Source: Scatophagus argus (taxonomy: Eukaryota; Chordata; Actinopteri; Scatophagidae). Taken from it: a DNA stretch of 64,000 bases. The notes below the pieces were generated by a model. That model did not search any database and was not told where the DNA came from. It worked only from the letters and a program-made list of their open reading frames with translations. Of this stretch, positions 45,775 through 57,700 are shown piece by piece (the first letter of the stretch is position 1; every line of letters starts with the position of its first letter). Both the position numbers and the translations under genes were made by a program. Location: contig NC_058511.1 in NCBI RefSeq assembly GCF_020382885.2, positions 925,001 through 989,000 on the forward strand. The letters are read 5' to 3'.

Positions 45775-48700
45775 ATGTCTGGAGACATGGCCACAGATCA
45801 TGTAAATGGGAATGGTACGGAGGAACCGATGGACACTACCGCAGCAGTCACCCACTCAGAACATTTTCCAGCCTTACTGGAAGCTGGTTTACCTCAGAAA
45901 GTCGCTGAGAAGTTAGATGAACTTTATGTAGCAGGTAAGTAGGAGCTCTGCCGCTGATGCTTGTCTACAGGTGTTGACGGAAAACATGCTCATGCTCGAG
46001 ATTTCGCCACATTGTTGAATCGGACAACTTGTCACAGATTAATCAGTTTTTTTCCATTGTCACAAATATGTCTGTATTGTGTAGGACCCGTGTTAATTTC
46101 TATAGAGTATTAAGTGTGGTGATATTCTGTATTTCGTGTGTTGCGATTGTCAACAAATCCATGAAAAGACCACAACCAGCTATGAACTGATTCCTCCCAC
46201 ATACAGTTAGGGATGTCTTCATCTAAAACCTGGTGCATTTTATTCCTCTGTGCTATACCTCATCCATTGTTGTCCATAAACACATAAGTGAGCTACACTA
46301 TAAGACGGGGCAACATGTTCCACCCTCACTGTGTTTTACAGAGAGTCAGTCCCCCAATACACTGTCCTGCTGCCACTAACATTCAGAGTATATTCAGAAG
46401 TATCAGATGTGGATTAATTGACCCAGGATGCACTATTAACTCCAATTATCTCTTGTGGAAACTTTGGAGATCTGTCATTAATGATTTATTGTTCTGTAAG
46501 ACATCAGTGGCTTTGGGGCTGCTGCGGATCGGGTAGGCAGGTTAAAGTATTGAGCTGTATTTGGTCTCTTCATGGGATTCGATGACTAATAAAAATATAG
46601 AACACCAAGAGTCTTGCCCTTAAATATTGCTCACTTATAACATTGGTGACCTGGGGAATAAAACACCATTGTTGATGCCTCTGTAATATAAATATAAAGT
46701 TGGGTAGGGGTTTAGTTTGCGAGTCGAAGAGGATTCTCCTACCTGCTGGTTTGTTGTGGCTATTGAGCATTCACACCTCATTAGATTAAACTGTGAGAGG
46801 TGAAAGGAAGCGTGTTTCCATAAAGGGTTTCATGAACTTAGACTAAAGCCAGCTGGTACTGCGGCACAAACAAACAATAGAGCAGCTGTCTGGCTGCAGC
46901 AGCTGAGTGGAGCAGAAGGAGCCTCAGAGATGTCCTCCACAGTGTAGCTAACAGGACTCTTGATTGAAACAGGAGCAGTTCGTATAGAAAGGTGTCTCAG
47001 TGCTTTGCCAGAATCTTGATGTCTTTTCTTGAGTAGCTGTCCTTTGTTTTTGATCAGTTGTTTTCTGCTGAATGCCAGTTGTGTTGAAACTTGGCAAACA
47101 TAAGCATGCATAAAAGTGAAACTTGGACACAATCAGGGCTTTGTGCTTACAGATATCATTTTCTTTGGTTCCTACTGGTACTCATCAATTATTAGTATTA
47201 TTAAGCCTCTATTGTGCAACTGCTTCGAAGCTGCATGAGTCATACACCTTCAGCGCTAACCTGCTGATGTCTTTCCTGTCATGTCTTTCTTTTCCTCACA
47301 TCCTGTGCTTATCAGGCCTAGTAGCACACAGTGACCTAGACGAAAGGGCTATCGAAGCTTTGAAAGAATTCGATGAGGAGGGAGCTCTGCAAGTGCTGGT
47401 CCAGTTCAAAGAGAGTGATCTGTCACATGTGCAAGTAAGTGTATCAGTCTGAAAGACAACTGTTTGTTTTTAGGTCAACCAATGAAGTGTTTTAATAGTT
47501 TAAAAAAGTAATTTTGTTTGTTCTTCAGTTGGTAGATATCAGAGTTTTGACAGTTTTTCTTTATTGCAGAACAAAAGTGCCTTTCTGTGTGGGGTAATGA
47601 AGACTTACAGGCAGCGGGAGAAACAAGGGACTAAAGTTTCAGATTCCACGAAAGGACCAGATGAGGCTAAAATCAAAGAACTCCTTGACAGAACCAGCTA
47701 CACACTTGATGTAACAACAGGCCAACGAAAGTATGGTGGGCCACCACCTGAGTCCGTGTACTCAGGTCCCCAGCCCACTGTTGGAACAGAGGTACACTTT
47801 ATGTTTTAACAGTAAATCAGTGCTGTTAGTCAGGGGTGGAAACTGAGCTCAACTTTTCTATAACTTGAATATGATTTAGAATATTTTTTTTTATATGTCA
47901 GTCAGAGTATTACATAGAGTGATATAGACCATCCGAGTGTTTTGTGCATCACTTGACTTGTTGAAGTTACTTTGATGAACCATTTGTAAGGACTCTGATG
48001 TCCTTATAAGTGTTGCTCTCATAAAAATGGACCTTGCGGGCTGTTCGAGTGTGTACATGTGGAGTACGTACCTTTTTTAAAGGTTTATTTTCTTGTAGAT
48101 ATTTGTGGGGAAGATTCCTCGTGACTTGTTTGAAGACGAGCTGGTTCCTCTCTTTGAGAAGGCCGGGCCTATCTGGGACCTCAGACTAATGATGGATCCA
48201 CTGAGCGGGCTGAACAGGGGCTACGCCTTTATCACATTCTGCACTAAAGAGGCGGCTCAGGAGGCAGTGAAGCTGGTAAGTTTGTCAGGAATGTGCCGTT
48301 CAGCGAAAGCGTCGGTCTCCTCTGGGAAACTGAAATTAGAACAAGAATTGAGTTGTGCTCTCTGACGGCGAAGTAACTTTGTAGTTGTGAAAATTCTCTG
48401 CAAACAATAAAACAGAAGCCTGGAACTAAATTGTCTACCAGAGTAAATTTAAAATTAGCAGCTTAATCCCTTGTTTAGATTTTCAGATTTTTTTTCCCCC
48501 ATCAACAGCAAACTTAAGTTATGGTTTACATGTTTTTGTTTTTTTTTCTTTTTCTAGTGTAATAATCATGAGATTCGCCCTGGAAAGCACATTGGGGTGT
48601 GTATATCTGTCGCCAACAACAGGCTATTCGTTGGCTCCATTCCTAAGAGTAAAACAAAGGAGCAAATTGTTGAAGAGTTTGCTAAAGTCACAGGTAAAAA

Positions 48701-50522
48701 CACCTCGTTTAGTGATTTTATGGATTGTAATCATGTGCTTTTTTTTGTTTGTTTGTTTTAATGAACCTGTTACTCCCCCAGTTTGAAGTGCTCAGATGTG
48801 ATTAATTCATTTACAAACATCCTTTCCAGAGGGCCTCAGTGATGTCATACTGTACCATCAGCCTGATGACAAAAAGAAGAACCGCGGTTTCTGCTTCCTG
48901 GAGTATGAAGACCACAAAACTGCTGCTCAGGCTCGTCGCCGGCTAATGAGCGGCAAAGTGAAGGTTTGGGGCAACGTGGTGACGGTGGAGTGGGCCGATC
49001 CCATCGAAGATCCTGACCCAGAGGTCATGGCCAAGGTGGGCTTCAGCAGCTGCGCATGTTCTTGAAACGGCACCACAATCTTAAACAATAAACATGACAG
49101 GCTTCGTGGGTTTCTGAGCTGCACACGGAATTCCATATCCTCTAATGCACATGTGTCAAACCGGTCCACAGGAGGGCCGGTGTGGCTGCAGGTTTTTGTG
49201 CCAACCAACCAAGAGCACACTGTTTGACCAATCAACTGTCTGAAGACGGAGATCAGTTGATTAAATGAGTCAAGTCTGGTGTGCTGCTACTTGGTTGGAA
49301 AGAAAACCTGCAGCCACACCGGCCCTCCTGTGGACCGGTTTGACATGCCTGCTCTAATGCGTCCATCTCTGCCAACTTTGCAGGTGAAGGTTTTATTTGT
49401 GAGAAACCTTGCCAATGGTGTCACAGAAGAGATCCTGGAGAAGTCCTTTAGTCAGTTTGGCAAACTGGAGCGAGTTAAGAAGCTCAAAGACTACGCTTTC
49501 ATTCACTTTGAAGAGCGAGAAGGTGCAGTGAAGGTACCAACTTCCTGGGCGTTTTGCACATTGTTGATAAGACATGAATTCTGTGGCCATTTTTATTGAC
49601 GAGTGACTGTGTACTGCGTAAATCTAAATATTGGGATTGTTAACTGATGTGGACCTTCTGCTTCTCTCAGGCGTTGGAAGAAATGAATGGGAAGGAGCTG
49701 GAGGGGGAGCCGATTGAGATTGTTTTTGCGAAACCACCAGATCAGAAAAGGAAGGAGCGGAAGGCCCAGAGACAAGCAGCCAAAACACAAATGTAAGAAA
49801 CGTGACAGCATGTTGACACGCTTTTTGTGCTTTTGTGCTTTTGTGCTTTTTCTAATTATCAGCCAATCAGGACCCTCTGAAGGTGTGTTCTTACTGCTTG
49901 ATTTTTGCACAGGTATGATGACTATTACTACTACCCTCCCCCTCCCCACATGCCGCCTCCGGTCAGGGGTCGGGGCAGAGGTGGCAACCGGGGCGGCTAC
50001 GCGTACCCCCCTGACTACTACGCCTATGAGGATTACTATGACTACTACGGCTATGACTATCATAACTACCGCGGAGGCTACGACGACCCCTACTACGGTT
50101 ACGATGACTTCCAGGCTCCGGGACGAGGGCGAGGTGGCAACAGGGGAGCCCGGGGCGGAGCTTCTCCAGCCAGAGGACGCGGTGGCGCAGGGGCACCCAG
50201 GGGCAGGGCCAACTTCTCCCAGCGTGGCGGACCCGGACCAGGCCGCGGCGGGCGGGGAGCAAGAGGAGGCGTGCAGCCTAGAGGGCGAGGAGGGGTACGT
50301 GGTGCTCGGGGTGGCCGCGGTGGAAATGTAGGAGGAAAGCGCAAAGCTGATGGGTACAACCAGCCAGATTCCAAGCGTCGCCAGACCAATAATCAGAACT
50401 GGGGCTCTCAACCCATTGCTCAGCAACCGCTCCAAGGTGGTGATCATTCTGGTAACTATTCCGGTTACAAATCCGACAACCAGGAATTTTATCAGGATTC
50501 TTTTGGGCAACAGTGGAAGTAA
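45775..50522 (+). CDS. syncrip: SYNCRIP / hnRNP Q RNA-binding protein
   Basis: A multi-RRM protein acting in mRNA splicing, transport and translation. Coding exons 45775-45934, 47316-47434, 47570-47791, 48099-48275, 48558-48693, 48830-49035, 49384-49533, 49671-49792 and 49913-50522 give 633 residues from MSGD, or 629 from the [10 protein letters not shown] start used in mammals (45787). The second ATG is the probable initiator. Parts: acidic N-terminal unit (about 25-105); RRM1 from about 168 ([22 protein letters not shown]); RRM2 about 247-325 ([19 protein letters not shown]); RRM3 about 341-410 ([18 protein letters not shown]); then DDYYYYP and Tyr/RGG-rich tail; a [15 protein letters not shown] nuclear signal; and ends FGQQWK. 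The paralogue hnRNP R is less likely because the N-terminus and tail match Q. An alternative tail is listed separately. Confidence 0.97.
49148..49351. mobile_element. hAT-type MITE with intact target duplication
   Basis: A 204-base palindromic element with long inverted repeats: GTCAAACCGGTCCACAGGAG near the left end and its exact reverse complement near the right end. The termini read CA...TG, and the right end (inverted) is CAGGCATGTCAAAC, close to the CAGGGGTGTCAAAC terminus common in fish hAT elements. CTCTAATG is duplicated at 49140-49147 and 49352-49359, the 8-bp size typical of hAT transposition. It has no coding capacity and lies in the syncrip intron before RRM3. Confidence 0.85.
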
Positions 50523-51067
50523 ACCAGTAGGGCTTTGATAACAAAATCCGTGATTTTTGTTTTTGTCTTTTTATTTAGAGACTTGATCTGATTGGCCCTC
50601 AATCCCTTATGGTTGCCTGCGTTTTTTTCCTCAAAATTGGTGACATCTGGCAAGATCTCTTTTTGTACATATTTTAATAATCAGCTTGGACTCAAACCGT
50701 AGTCACACTCCCACCTGTTTCTGGCGAACTGCTTTTCTTTTCCTTTTGTTTTTTTTAAGATGGTCGTTTAAAGATTTTCCATAACAAAGTTTGAAAAAAA
50801 ATTTTTAGATGCAAATATGTGCTCGAGCTGTCTATTTGGCTATAGCTTTATGTATGTTTTTAGAAATTCTGGTTTCCATGTTTTAAGTAGCTAACAGCAA
50901 CAAAGCATATGTCTCCTAAACATGTATTTAAAACAAATGAAAATACAATTTGTATTGTCACAAAGTAATGCGTGTCTTGTTATTGAAAAGAGGAAAAAAA
51001 AGGACTGTCGTAGTCCTATTTTTTGGCTTTACATTTTGGCTTGTATTCTTTGCTGTTTGTCTGCTTT

Positions 51068-51073
51068 AATAAA
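51068..51073 (+). terminator. Proximal syncrip poly(A) signal
   Basis: AATAAA about 545 bases after the main stop, inside the intron that would be removed to reach the alternative terminal exon. Confidence 0.55.
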
Positions 51074-51971
51074 CATACACGCACACGTGTACAAAACTTC
51101 AAATTGTGTTGCAAATTCATGTTTCGGCAAATTCTCTCTTCAAATTGCGTTCAAATTTAAGGCTCCTTGTGGAAGAAAATGGACTAAAGGTTTGCCAATG
51201 TTGGCCACGTGCTACAGTGTCACCTTGCATGCCATCAAATTCCAAATCACCTACTTCTATAGTCGGCATCTCTCAAGTGCTCTGTATATGTAGTGACATT
51301 CTCCATCCTTATGAGTTCCTCTCATGTCTAAAAACATAATTGTTTCACAAATTGGTGTCCTAAATTCACTGTCAGTGCAGCATCGAGACTGAGCCCCACC
51401 CCCCACAAGTCTGTCATACAAGTCCCTTTTGTTATCAGTGGGGGGAACAAAAGCACAATTTGATTTATTGATTTCAAAATGAAGCTTTTCCTTGTCCCAG
51501 AAGGATCTACTTAGCTGTTGAAGGCCTGGATACTAATCTTGCATGTTTTATCTGGAGGTTTGATAATTGTGCTACTGTGGGAGATAACTGCCATGCATGA
51601 ATCGCTTGTAGTGTTCTGTTCAGTTTGCTTTCTAGATGAAATGGCTGCTCTTAACCCCTTCCCTCCTCTCTCTCTGCCTGTCTGAGCTTGTCCACGTTTC
51701 ACCTGCCGCACCTCAAACTGTTTTATGATCCAAAGCGGGCTGATTTCTCTGCTCGTTGTCCTCCTTTAAGACATGTGCATGTTAAATCAGAGGACGTGCG
51801 ATGTGTGCGTGTGTCTTCTAATGTGTGCAAATCCATGTTTTCCTTGTTCCACACTCGTCCCTCTGCAGTAACTGTGAGTGTGAGGGACACAGAACAGCTA
51901 ATGTGTGTGTACATGTAACATGACGCTGTTTTCCATTCTCTAATTGCTTCCTTTTGTTACCCGACTAGCAG

Positions 51972-52010
51972 GGAAAAGGGGTGGAGGCCGGTCCTGATGT
52001 CTCGCTATGA
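51972..52010 (+). CDS. syncrip: Alternative syncrip terminal exon (hnRNP Q1-like tail)
   Basis: After a pyrimidine-rich stretch and an AG (51970-51971) the frame reads GKGVEAGPDVSL then a stop at 52008-52010. The mammalian hnRNP Q1 isoform ends, as I recall, in GKGVEAGPDLLQ, a near match that is unlikely by chance. A matching internal donor lies in the last main exon: codon GGG at 50292-50294 followed by GTACGT (50295-50300), the bases that otherwise encode Val-Arg. Joining 50294 to 51972 keeps phase and gives about 566-570 residues, versus 562 for human Q1. The remaining exon, to the distal poly(A) signal, is 3' UTR. Confidence 0.8.
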   Translation, partial: GKGVEAGPDVSL

Positions 52011-53438
52011 AGACTGACCAGCGCGTGGCGAAACACACTGCAGGCTGCCAGTGGACGGAAACGGTAAGGTCAACTGTCTCAGTGGTCCGGTGGCATTCCA
52101 GTGTTTTAAAGGAGCAGAACTCCTGAAACTACCACGTGTGAAGATAATCAGAAGAGCAAAGCCTGACTTTTTAAAGTTTAGAATATGCCCTTTGAGACTG
52201 GCTGAGTTCACGATGGACTTCTTCCTGGAAAAGTCTTTGCACTTTGTGTGTTTGGAGTGATTGAGTGGAACTTGATGCTATGTTTTTGTTGATTTGAGCT
52301 CTTAAACTACATGATGGACTTGTCGTGATAATCTGTGATTATCAGAGAGAATGCTGAGGTGTGATCACCTGGTATGGAAGGACGGGCATTCCAGGAAAAT
52401 GGTTCTTGGAGAACCTAAACCACCAAGGGTCCGTTATCTACCTCAGTTTCGAGGACTCGCCTGCTCTGTCCCATTTTTGTATTTTAGTAAACTGGGGCAG
52501 GGGTCACCCCCACCCCTCCACCCTGCTACCCCCCCCAAACCCAACCCAACCTCACAGATATGCACGGGCAACAACAGCAGCATTTAATGAATTTTAGCTC
52601 TCGGGCTACAGCTACTGTAGTCGTGTTGGCTGATCCGCCTGAAATGAGCCTGAACAAGCTTTGCTGTCTTGATACATGAACTGAGTGATGATGTGGTTTA
52701 CAGACAATAATTTGTTTTGTAAATGTGATTTTTCTCTGCAAAAGCCTGGAAAACTCCCAATCCTTTGTCTTCCACAATTTGAAACAAAAACGGACGTTTG
52801 CTTTGTGTGAATGATCACTGACATCCACTGAGAATTTATTTAGAGTCTCTGAGCCGGACTGGAGCAAAATGAATTTATTAACAGGTCTGAAAACAATGAA
52901 ACTAAACACAGCATGGACGGTTTTCATTGCTAAACATTTCACACTTCATGTCACTGATCATCATGACAGATATGGTTGTGACAGGTGGAACAAACTGGTG
53001 TTAATTCATGTCTTTTACGCTTTAAAGGAGTAAATCCATCCTCATACAGGTGGACTTTGGCCACATTTGTTAAACATGGCGTCCAATAAGACATGTACAG
53101 ATTGCTGTAGATTCACAGTTTCAGCAGCTTGTGTTTCTCAGTGAGGGTTTTCAGGTGTCTGATCTTCAGTTCAGGCTGTGGCTGTCAAACTCTTCATATG
53201 GAAAGGCATTGTGGGAATCATCGCTGAGTGACTTGGTTTTAATGGCGAAACAGTTTGAGGATGGGTTTCTCCTTTTAGCTCATTTTAAACATTGTTAGTG
53301 TGTAATGGCGTTTGGCCTTTTTGTGAATGAAACGCAGGATTTTGCAGCTTGTTCTTTTTTACAAAGTTTGTGAAAGAGCCTCATGACTTTATCATAGTGT
53401 TGACTGTTGGATCGCCAGTTTTAATGGACAACACTTTC

Positions 53439-53470
<32 letters not shown>

Positions 53471-53546
53471 GCTAACAAGTGTGTTTGCATTCTTGCAAAT
53501 GAATTGTTTTATACTGTACAGTGAAGTGAGTTAAACCTATTTTTGT

Positions 53547-53552
53547 AATAAA
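53547..53552 (+). terminator. Distal syncrip poly(A) signal
   Basis: AATAAA followed by a TG-rich stretch. It is the last canonical signal before the snx14 promoter. Confidence 0.65.
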
Positions 53553-53575
53553 GTTATTGACTTTGACTTGGAGTT

Positions 53576-54709
53576 GTGTATTTGATTTCGTTTATTAATT
53601 GGATTTCCTAAAAACCTACTGGCGCACACACAGTCAAACAAGACCTAAACAAATAATTTAAGAAAAATAACACTACTGTCAAAATAAAGGTCTTCTGGCA
53701 AGAAAATGTGCCCCCCTTATGATTATTTTGTCAGTCTGCAGTTGTGGAAAAACCTTTACGTTTATGAATTGATCATCAAAGTTCTGAAATGTGGTAAAGT
53801 TATAATACGTCGATTTTTGAGCAGTAAACGAGTCACTGAGTATGAGTGAGTACTTCAGAGTAGTCACCACTGGGTATCTTAATTTACAAAAAACATTCAT
53901 GTCCCAAACGGAAGTGGCGTGTTTTGGAATTACGGTTGCCATGTCTGTTTCAAAAAGACACATTTGGTGCGTTTAGATTCCCGGATCTTTCTATTGCACA
54001 AGTTGTGATTTTCAGTTTTATTACTGAAATAGTATCTTATTGACCGACACTAATAAAGCAGAATGCAAAGTCTTTCACATTTTAAAGTTAAATAAATTCT
54101 CAAGCTTGATAAGATTGCCTGTAATTACAGCAAATTGATCCAAATACCGAGAATTCATGAAAGACAAGTGAATCTTTTTACTTTGTCTCTTCGAAAGACT
54201 TTATAATCAATCAGTTTATTATTTGCCTCGTTAATCCTATTAAAGTGTGTTTGAAAAGGAGCGGGGGTCGCGCTTCTCTTCACTAACGTGAAGGGGCTGG
54301 GCCTTTAACGAGTGGCGATTACGTGTTTCTGTCGGATCTGGCAACCCCGTTCGGATTAGAAAACATTCCTTCTCTCGAGGAAGTCGGACGGGACTTTTAA
54401 AACATGGAAAACATGAAGCGAAAACTTGTGAAACTGACAAAGTAACTTGGACTCGGGACTGCGCGGACTCAGCAGCCGCAGACGGTGCTTGTGGACACAA
54501 TGTGTTGCGCTATATGCGGAGGTGCTCCGATAGTGCGGTGAAAAAACGACCGTTAGCTCGCTAACTAAGGTCAGCTAAAACGTCTCGGGCGACCCGTCTT
54601 CGACGCTACAAGTCTAAAGTTTAACTCTAAACGGTTAACCTCACTGTTACCCGCCACAGTCGTCGTGTAGTGACGGTTTGTTTCTCACACCCACAGGTCG
54701 CCTGACGGG
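53576..54709. other. syncrip-snx14 intergenic region and snx14 5' flank
   Basis: AT-rich up to about 54240, then CpG-rich to the snx14 start codon, as expected of a housekeeping promoter. An AG at 54695-54696 resembles an acceptor, so part of the 5' UTR may be spliced. No separate gene is seen. Confidence 0.5.
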
Positions 54710-57700
54710 ATGACGGGTGTTTTAACGTATCTGAAGCGGGGACTGAAGATTGACGTCCTGCGGGAAGCCGGACGTCAGTATCCAGTCTTCTGCTTCCTGC
54801 TGCTGTCCATGCTGTCGCTGACTGTGCTGCTCAACAGGTATTAAACCCTGGAGAAAGTGTCAGATTGTGTCCGTCACGTGATGTTGTCTGACCTGAAGCT
54901 GCTGCTTTCAGCCGGCGGTGCCTGGGTTTCACAGACGTCAACAGACGCTTATCGTGTCCGCTAAATTCACTTTGATCCCACGTCCGTCCGTGAACTTATC
55001 ACATTTACGACGTCGGTTGCGTCAGTTGCAGCGCAGGGCGCAGAGCAAAATGCGTTTTCTCAGACTCATCATGAATTACCGTGAGAAAAACGAGCTGCTT
55101 CTGCCCTGGAAGTCGGCTGTTTCCGCCACTTTACGAGCCAATAAGAACGCATCGCGTTCTGCTTATTGAATCCTGCTCCTCGTTGGCTTTTGTGGTAGAA
55201 AATGTGGGGTTTTGTGTTCTTAGTAAGACGCTTTGGGGTCTGAGGAAAAGACTTCTGAAGGTTTCACTTCGGGGCCTGTGAAGTTGTGATTGTTAAGAAA
55301 TCATCTTCAGACTCGCTTAAACCTTGATCATCCCGCAAAAACGTTTCCCTCATTAGCTTGCAGATGAATTCTGGAACATATCCATTTGCAACTTCCTGTG
55401 CCCGATCAGAACTGATTTGATTCTAGGTGATCGGTTCTGCTGATGTCTGATACTGTTGCTGTGTTGAACTGGATGTAAGTAGTTGTAGTGCACTTCAAAA
55501 GCTTCTCTTCTAATGTAATCAATCAGTCGATCAGAAGAGGATTAGCTTCCAATTACTTTCTCAATTGATTACTTTTGTCAGTCAAGCGTTTGCTGCTTCC
55601 AGCTTGTTAAATGTCAGGATTTAATTCTTTTCTTTGTCATTTCTGACAGTAAATGAAGAGTCTTTCGTCACGTTGGGCTCTGGGAAACTGAGATGAGCAT
55701 TTTTCACGATTTCTGGGCTTGACGCTTGATTATTGTGGAACTAATCGGCAGATTGATCAGATTGATCGGTAGTGAGAGTAATAAACATCATTTATCCCAT
55801 AAGTCTCGGCAGAAAATGCGAATCCTCAGGGAGCTGCGGCTCTTCAGCCAAAAGACGAACGGCTGCAGTCGAACACAAGGTGGAGCTCCAGCTCAAACAG
55901 AGACCGGTTTTGTGAGTGTTGGTGATCTCCCTTCAGGTACATCCACATCCTGATGGTCTTCTGGTCGTTCCTGGCTGGCATCATCACGTTCTATTGCTCG
56001 CTTGGACCAGAGACTCTTCTCCCAAACGTCTTCTTCGCCATAAAGCCGAGGAACAAAGTAAGCGGTGTTTGGCTGTGGAGCAGTGCAGCGTTCGGCGTGC
56101 GTTCACAAACCAGCTGGAGGTTAACTGCTGATTGTTTTGTGTCGTCCAGCAGCAGCAGCAGCAGGAGCTTTTTCCTCTGGGCCACAGCTGTGCCGTCTGT
56201 GGGAAGATCAAGTGCAAACGTCACCGGTATGTTCACAGCATCTCTGAGCAGATAACAGGAAGTTCCCACCAGGCGGATCGGAGCTGCGCTGAATTCTCAC
56301 ACTGTTGCTGTTTGCTGTGTATGAGCTAAGATGCGTTCGAGTACCTGACGCCGATGAGGAACACGAATGTTTTGTCCTTCGCAGGCCGACGCTGCTGCTT
56401 GAAAACTATCAGCCGTGGTTGGACCTGAAGGTTCATTCAAAAGTGGACGCTTCAGTAGCAGAGGTACGTCAGAGGCCGGACACGCGTCAGCCATCTCATC
56501 TCATTACCATTCCATTAATGTCTGCTTTGTGGCGTCTGATATTTACTCACATTGCTGGTATTTACTCTAAGGCTGGAATGAAACTGTGAACGTTTGTAAA
56601 TGTTATCATCATCATCGTCGTCGTCATCATCACTGTCTCCGTCTGGTAGGTGTTCGAGTTAGTTCTGGAGAACTTCGTGTACCCCTGGTACAGGTAAGAG
56701 GAGCAAAGCGCTTTTTCACCTTCACACGGGGAGCAGCCGATGTTGTAAACTCTGTCCTCTGGTCTTCAGGGACATCACGGATGATGAGGCGTGCGTGGAC
56801 GAAGTGCGGATGACCTTCCGCTTCTTCGCATCAGTGCTCGTCCGCCGGGCTCAGAAGGTGACGCTTAAACGCCACTCAGCCAGAAATAAACAGTAACTTC
56901 TGATCAGTGGAGTCACTGCAGATTCTCTTCTTGATTTGTCGTGTTATGAATAAAATGTCGGAAGATAAAAACGGCCACTGTGACGGGGGAATGGGGGGGT
57001 CTTCATGTGGTCCATACTGTTTGACCACGAGCCCATAAAGCCACAGATTTCTATGAGAAAAGGTTTAGATGCGATCACACTGGATCTCAGACACAAACTT
57101 AAGTTAATCTCAAAATGACCCAACATGCTTTTGTTGTCTCTCACTGATCTCTTTTCTCAGGTTGATGTTCCTGCTGTGTTTGCAGACAAAGTGATGAAAG
57201 CTGCATTAAAGCATATTGAAATTATTGCTAAAGCGCGAGAAAAAGGTAAAGAAGGCGCACCAGCAGTGTTGTAGTAAAAAGTAAAAGTGAAAATATCTGA
57301 CTGAAATATTACTTTGGACGTTACTGGTCATGGTAATATTACTTTTTCTAGTGTGAATGCTGATAGAATAAATTAATTTAAAAATGTAAGTCTGACGCAG
57401 TCTGCAATGGAGTTAAAAGTACAATATTAAATATGTTAATATTGATTACATTAATATTTAAAAGCTGGCCTTGGTGTGTTCAGGGACATTCAGTAAAGTC
57501 CGCTGCTGTTATTGTCTGCAGTGAAGGATGTGGAAGGTTTACAACAGGCAGCTCTGGATGAATACGGCGCCGACCTGCACGTCGCCCTGCGCAGCAGGAA
57601 GGACGAGCTGCTCTACCTGAGGAAGCTGACGGAGACGCTGTTTCCCTTCGTCATGCCGCCCAAAGCGACAGACTGCAGGTATGACGGCTGCTTTCAGTGA

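Larger units (their letters stand above)
50523..53575 (+). other. syncrip 3' region with alternative 3' ends
   Basis: Long T-rich sequence after the main stop codon. A proximal AATAAA (51068-51073) fits the end of the main isoform; a distal one (53547-53552) fits the isoform using the alternative exon at 51972. No other gene is seen. Confidence 0.65.

Noticed and set aside
49593-50510. 305-residue open frame antisense to the last syncrip exons
   Set aside because: It mirrors the GC-rich RGG and Tyr-rich coding sequence, crosses introns, and has low-complexity Ala/Val/Pro content. The plus strand is clearly the coding one.
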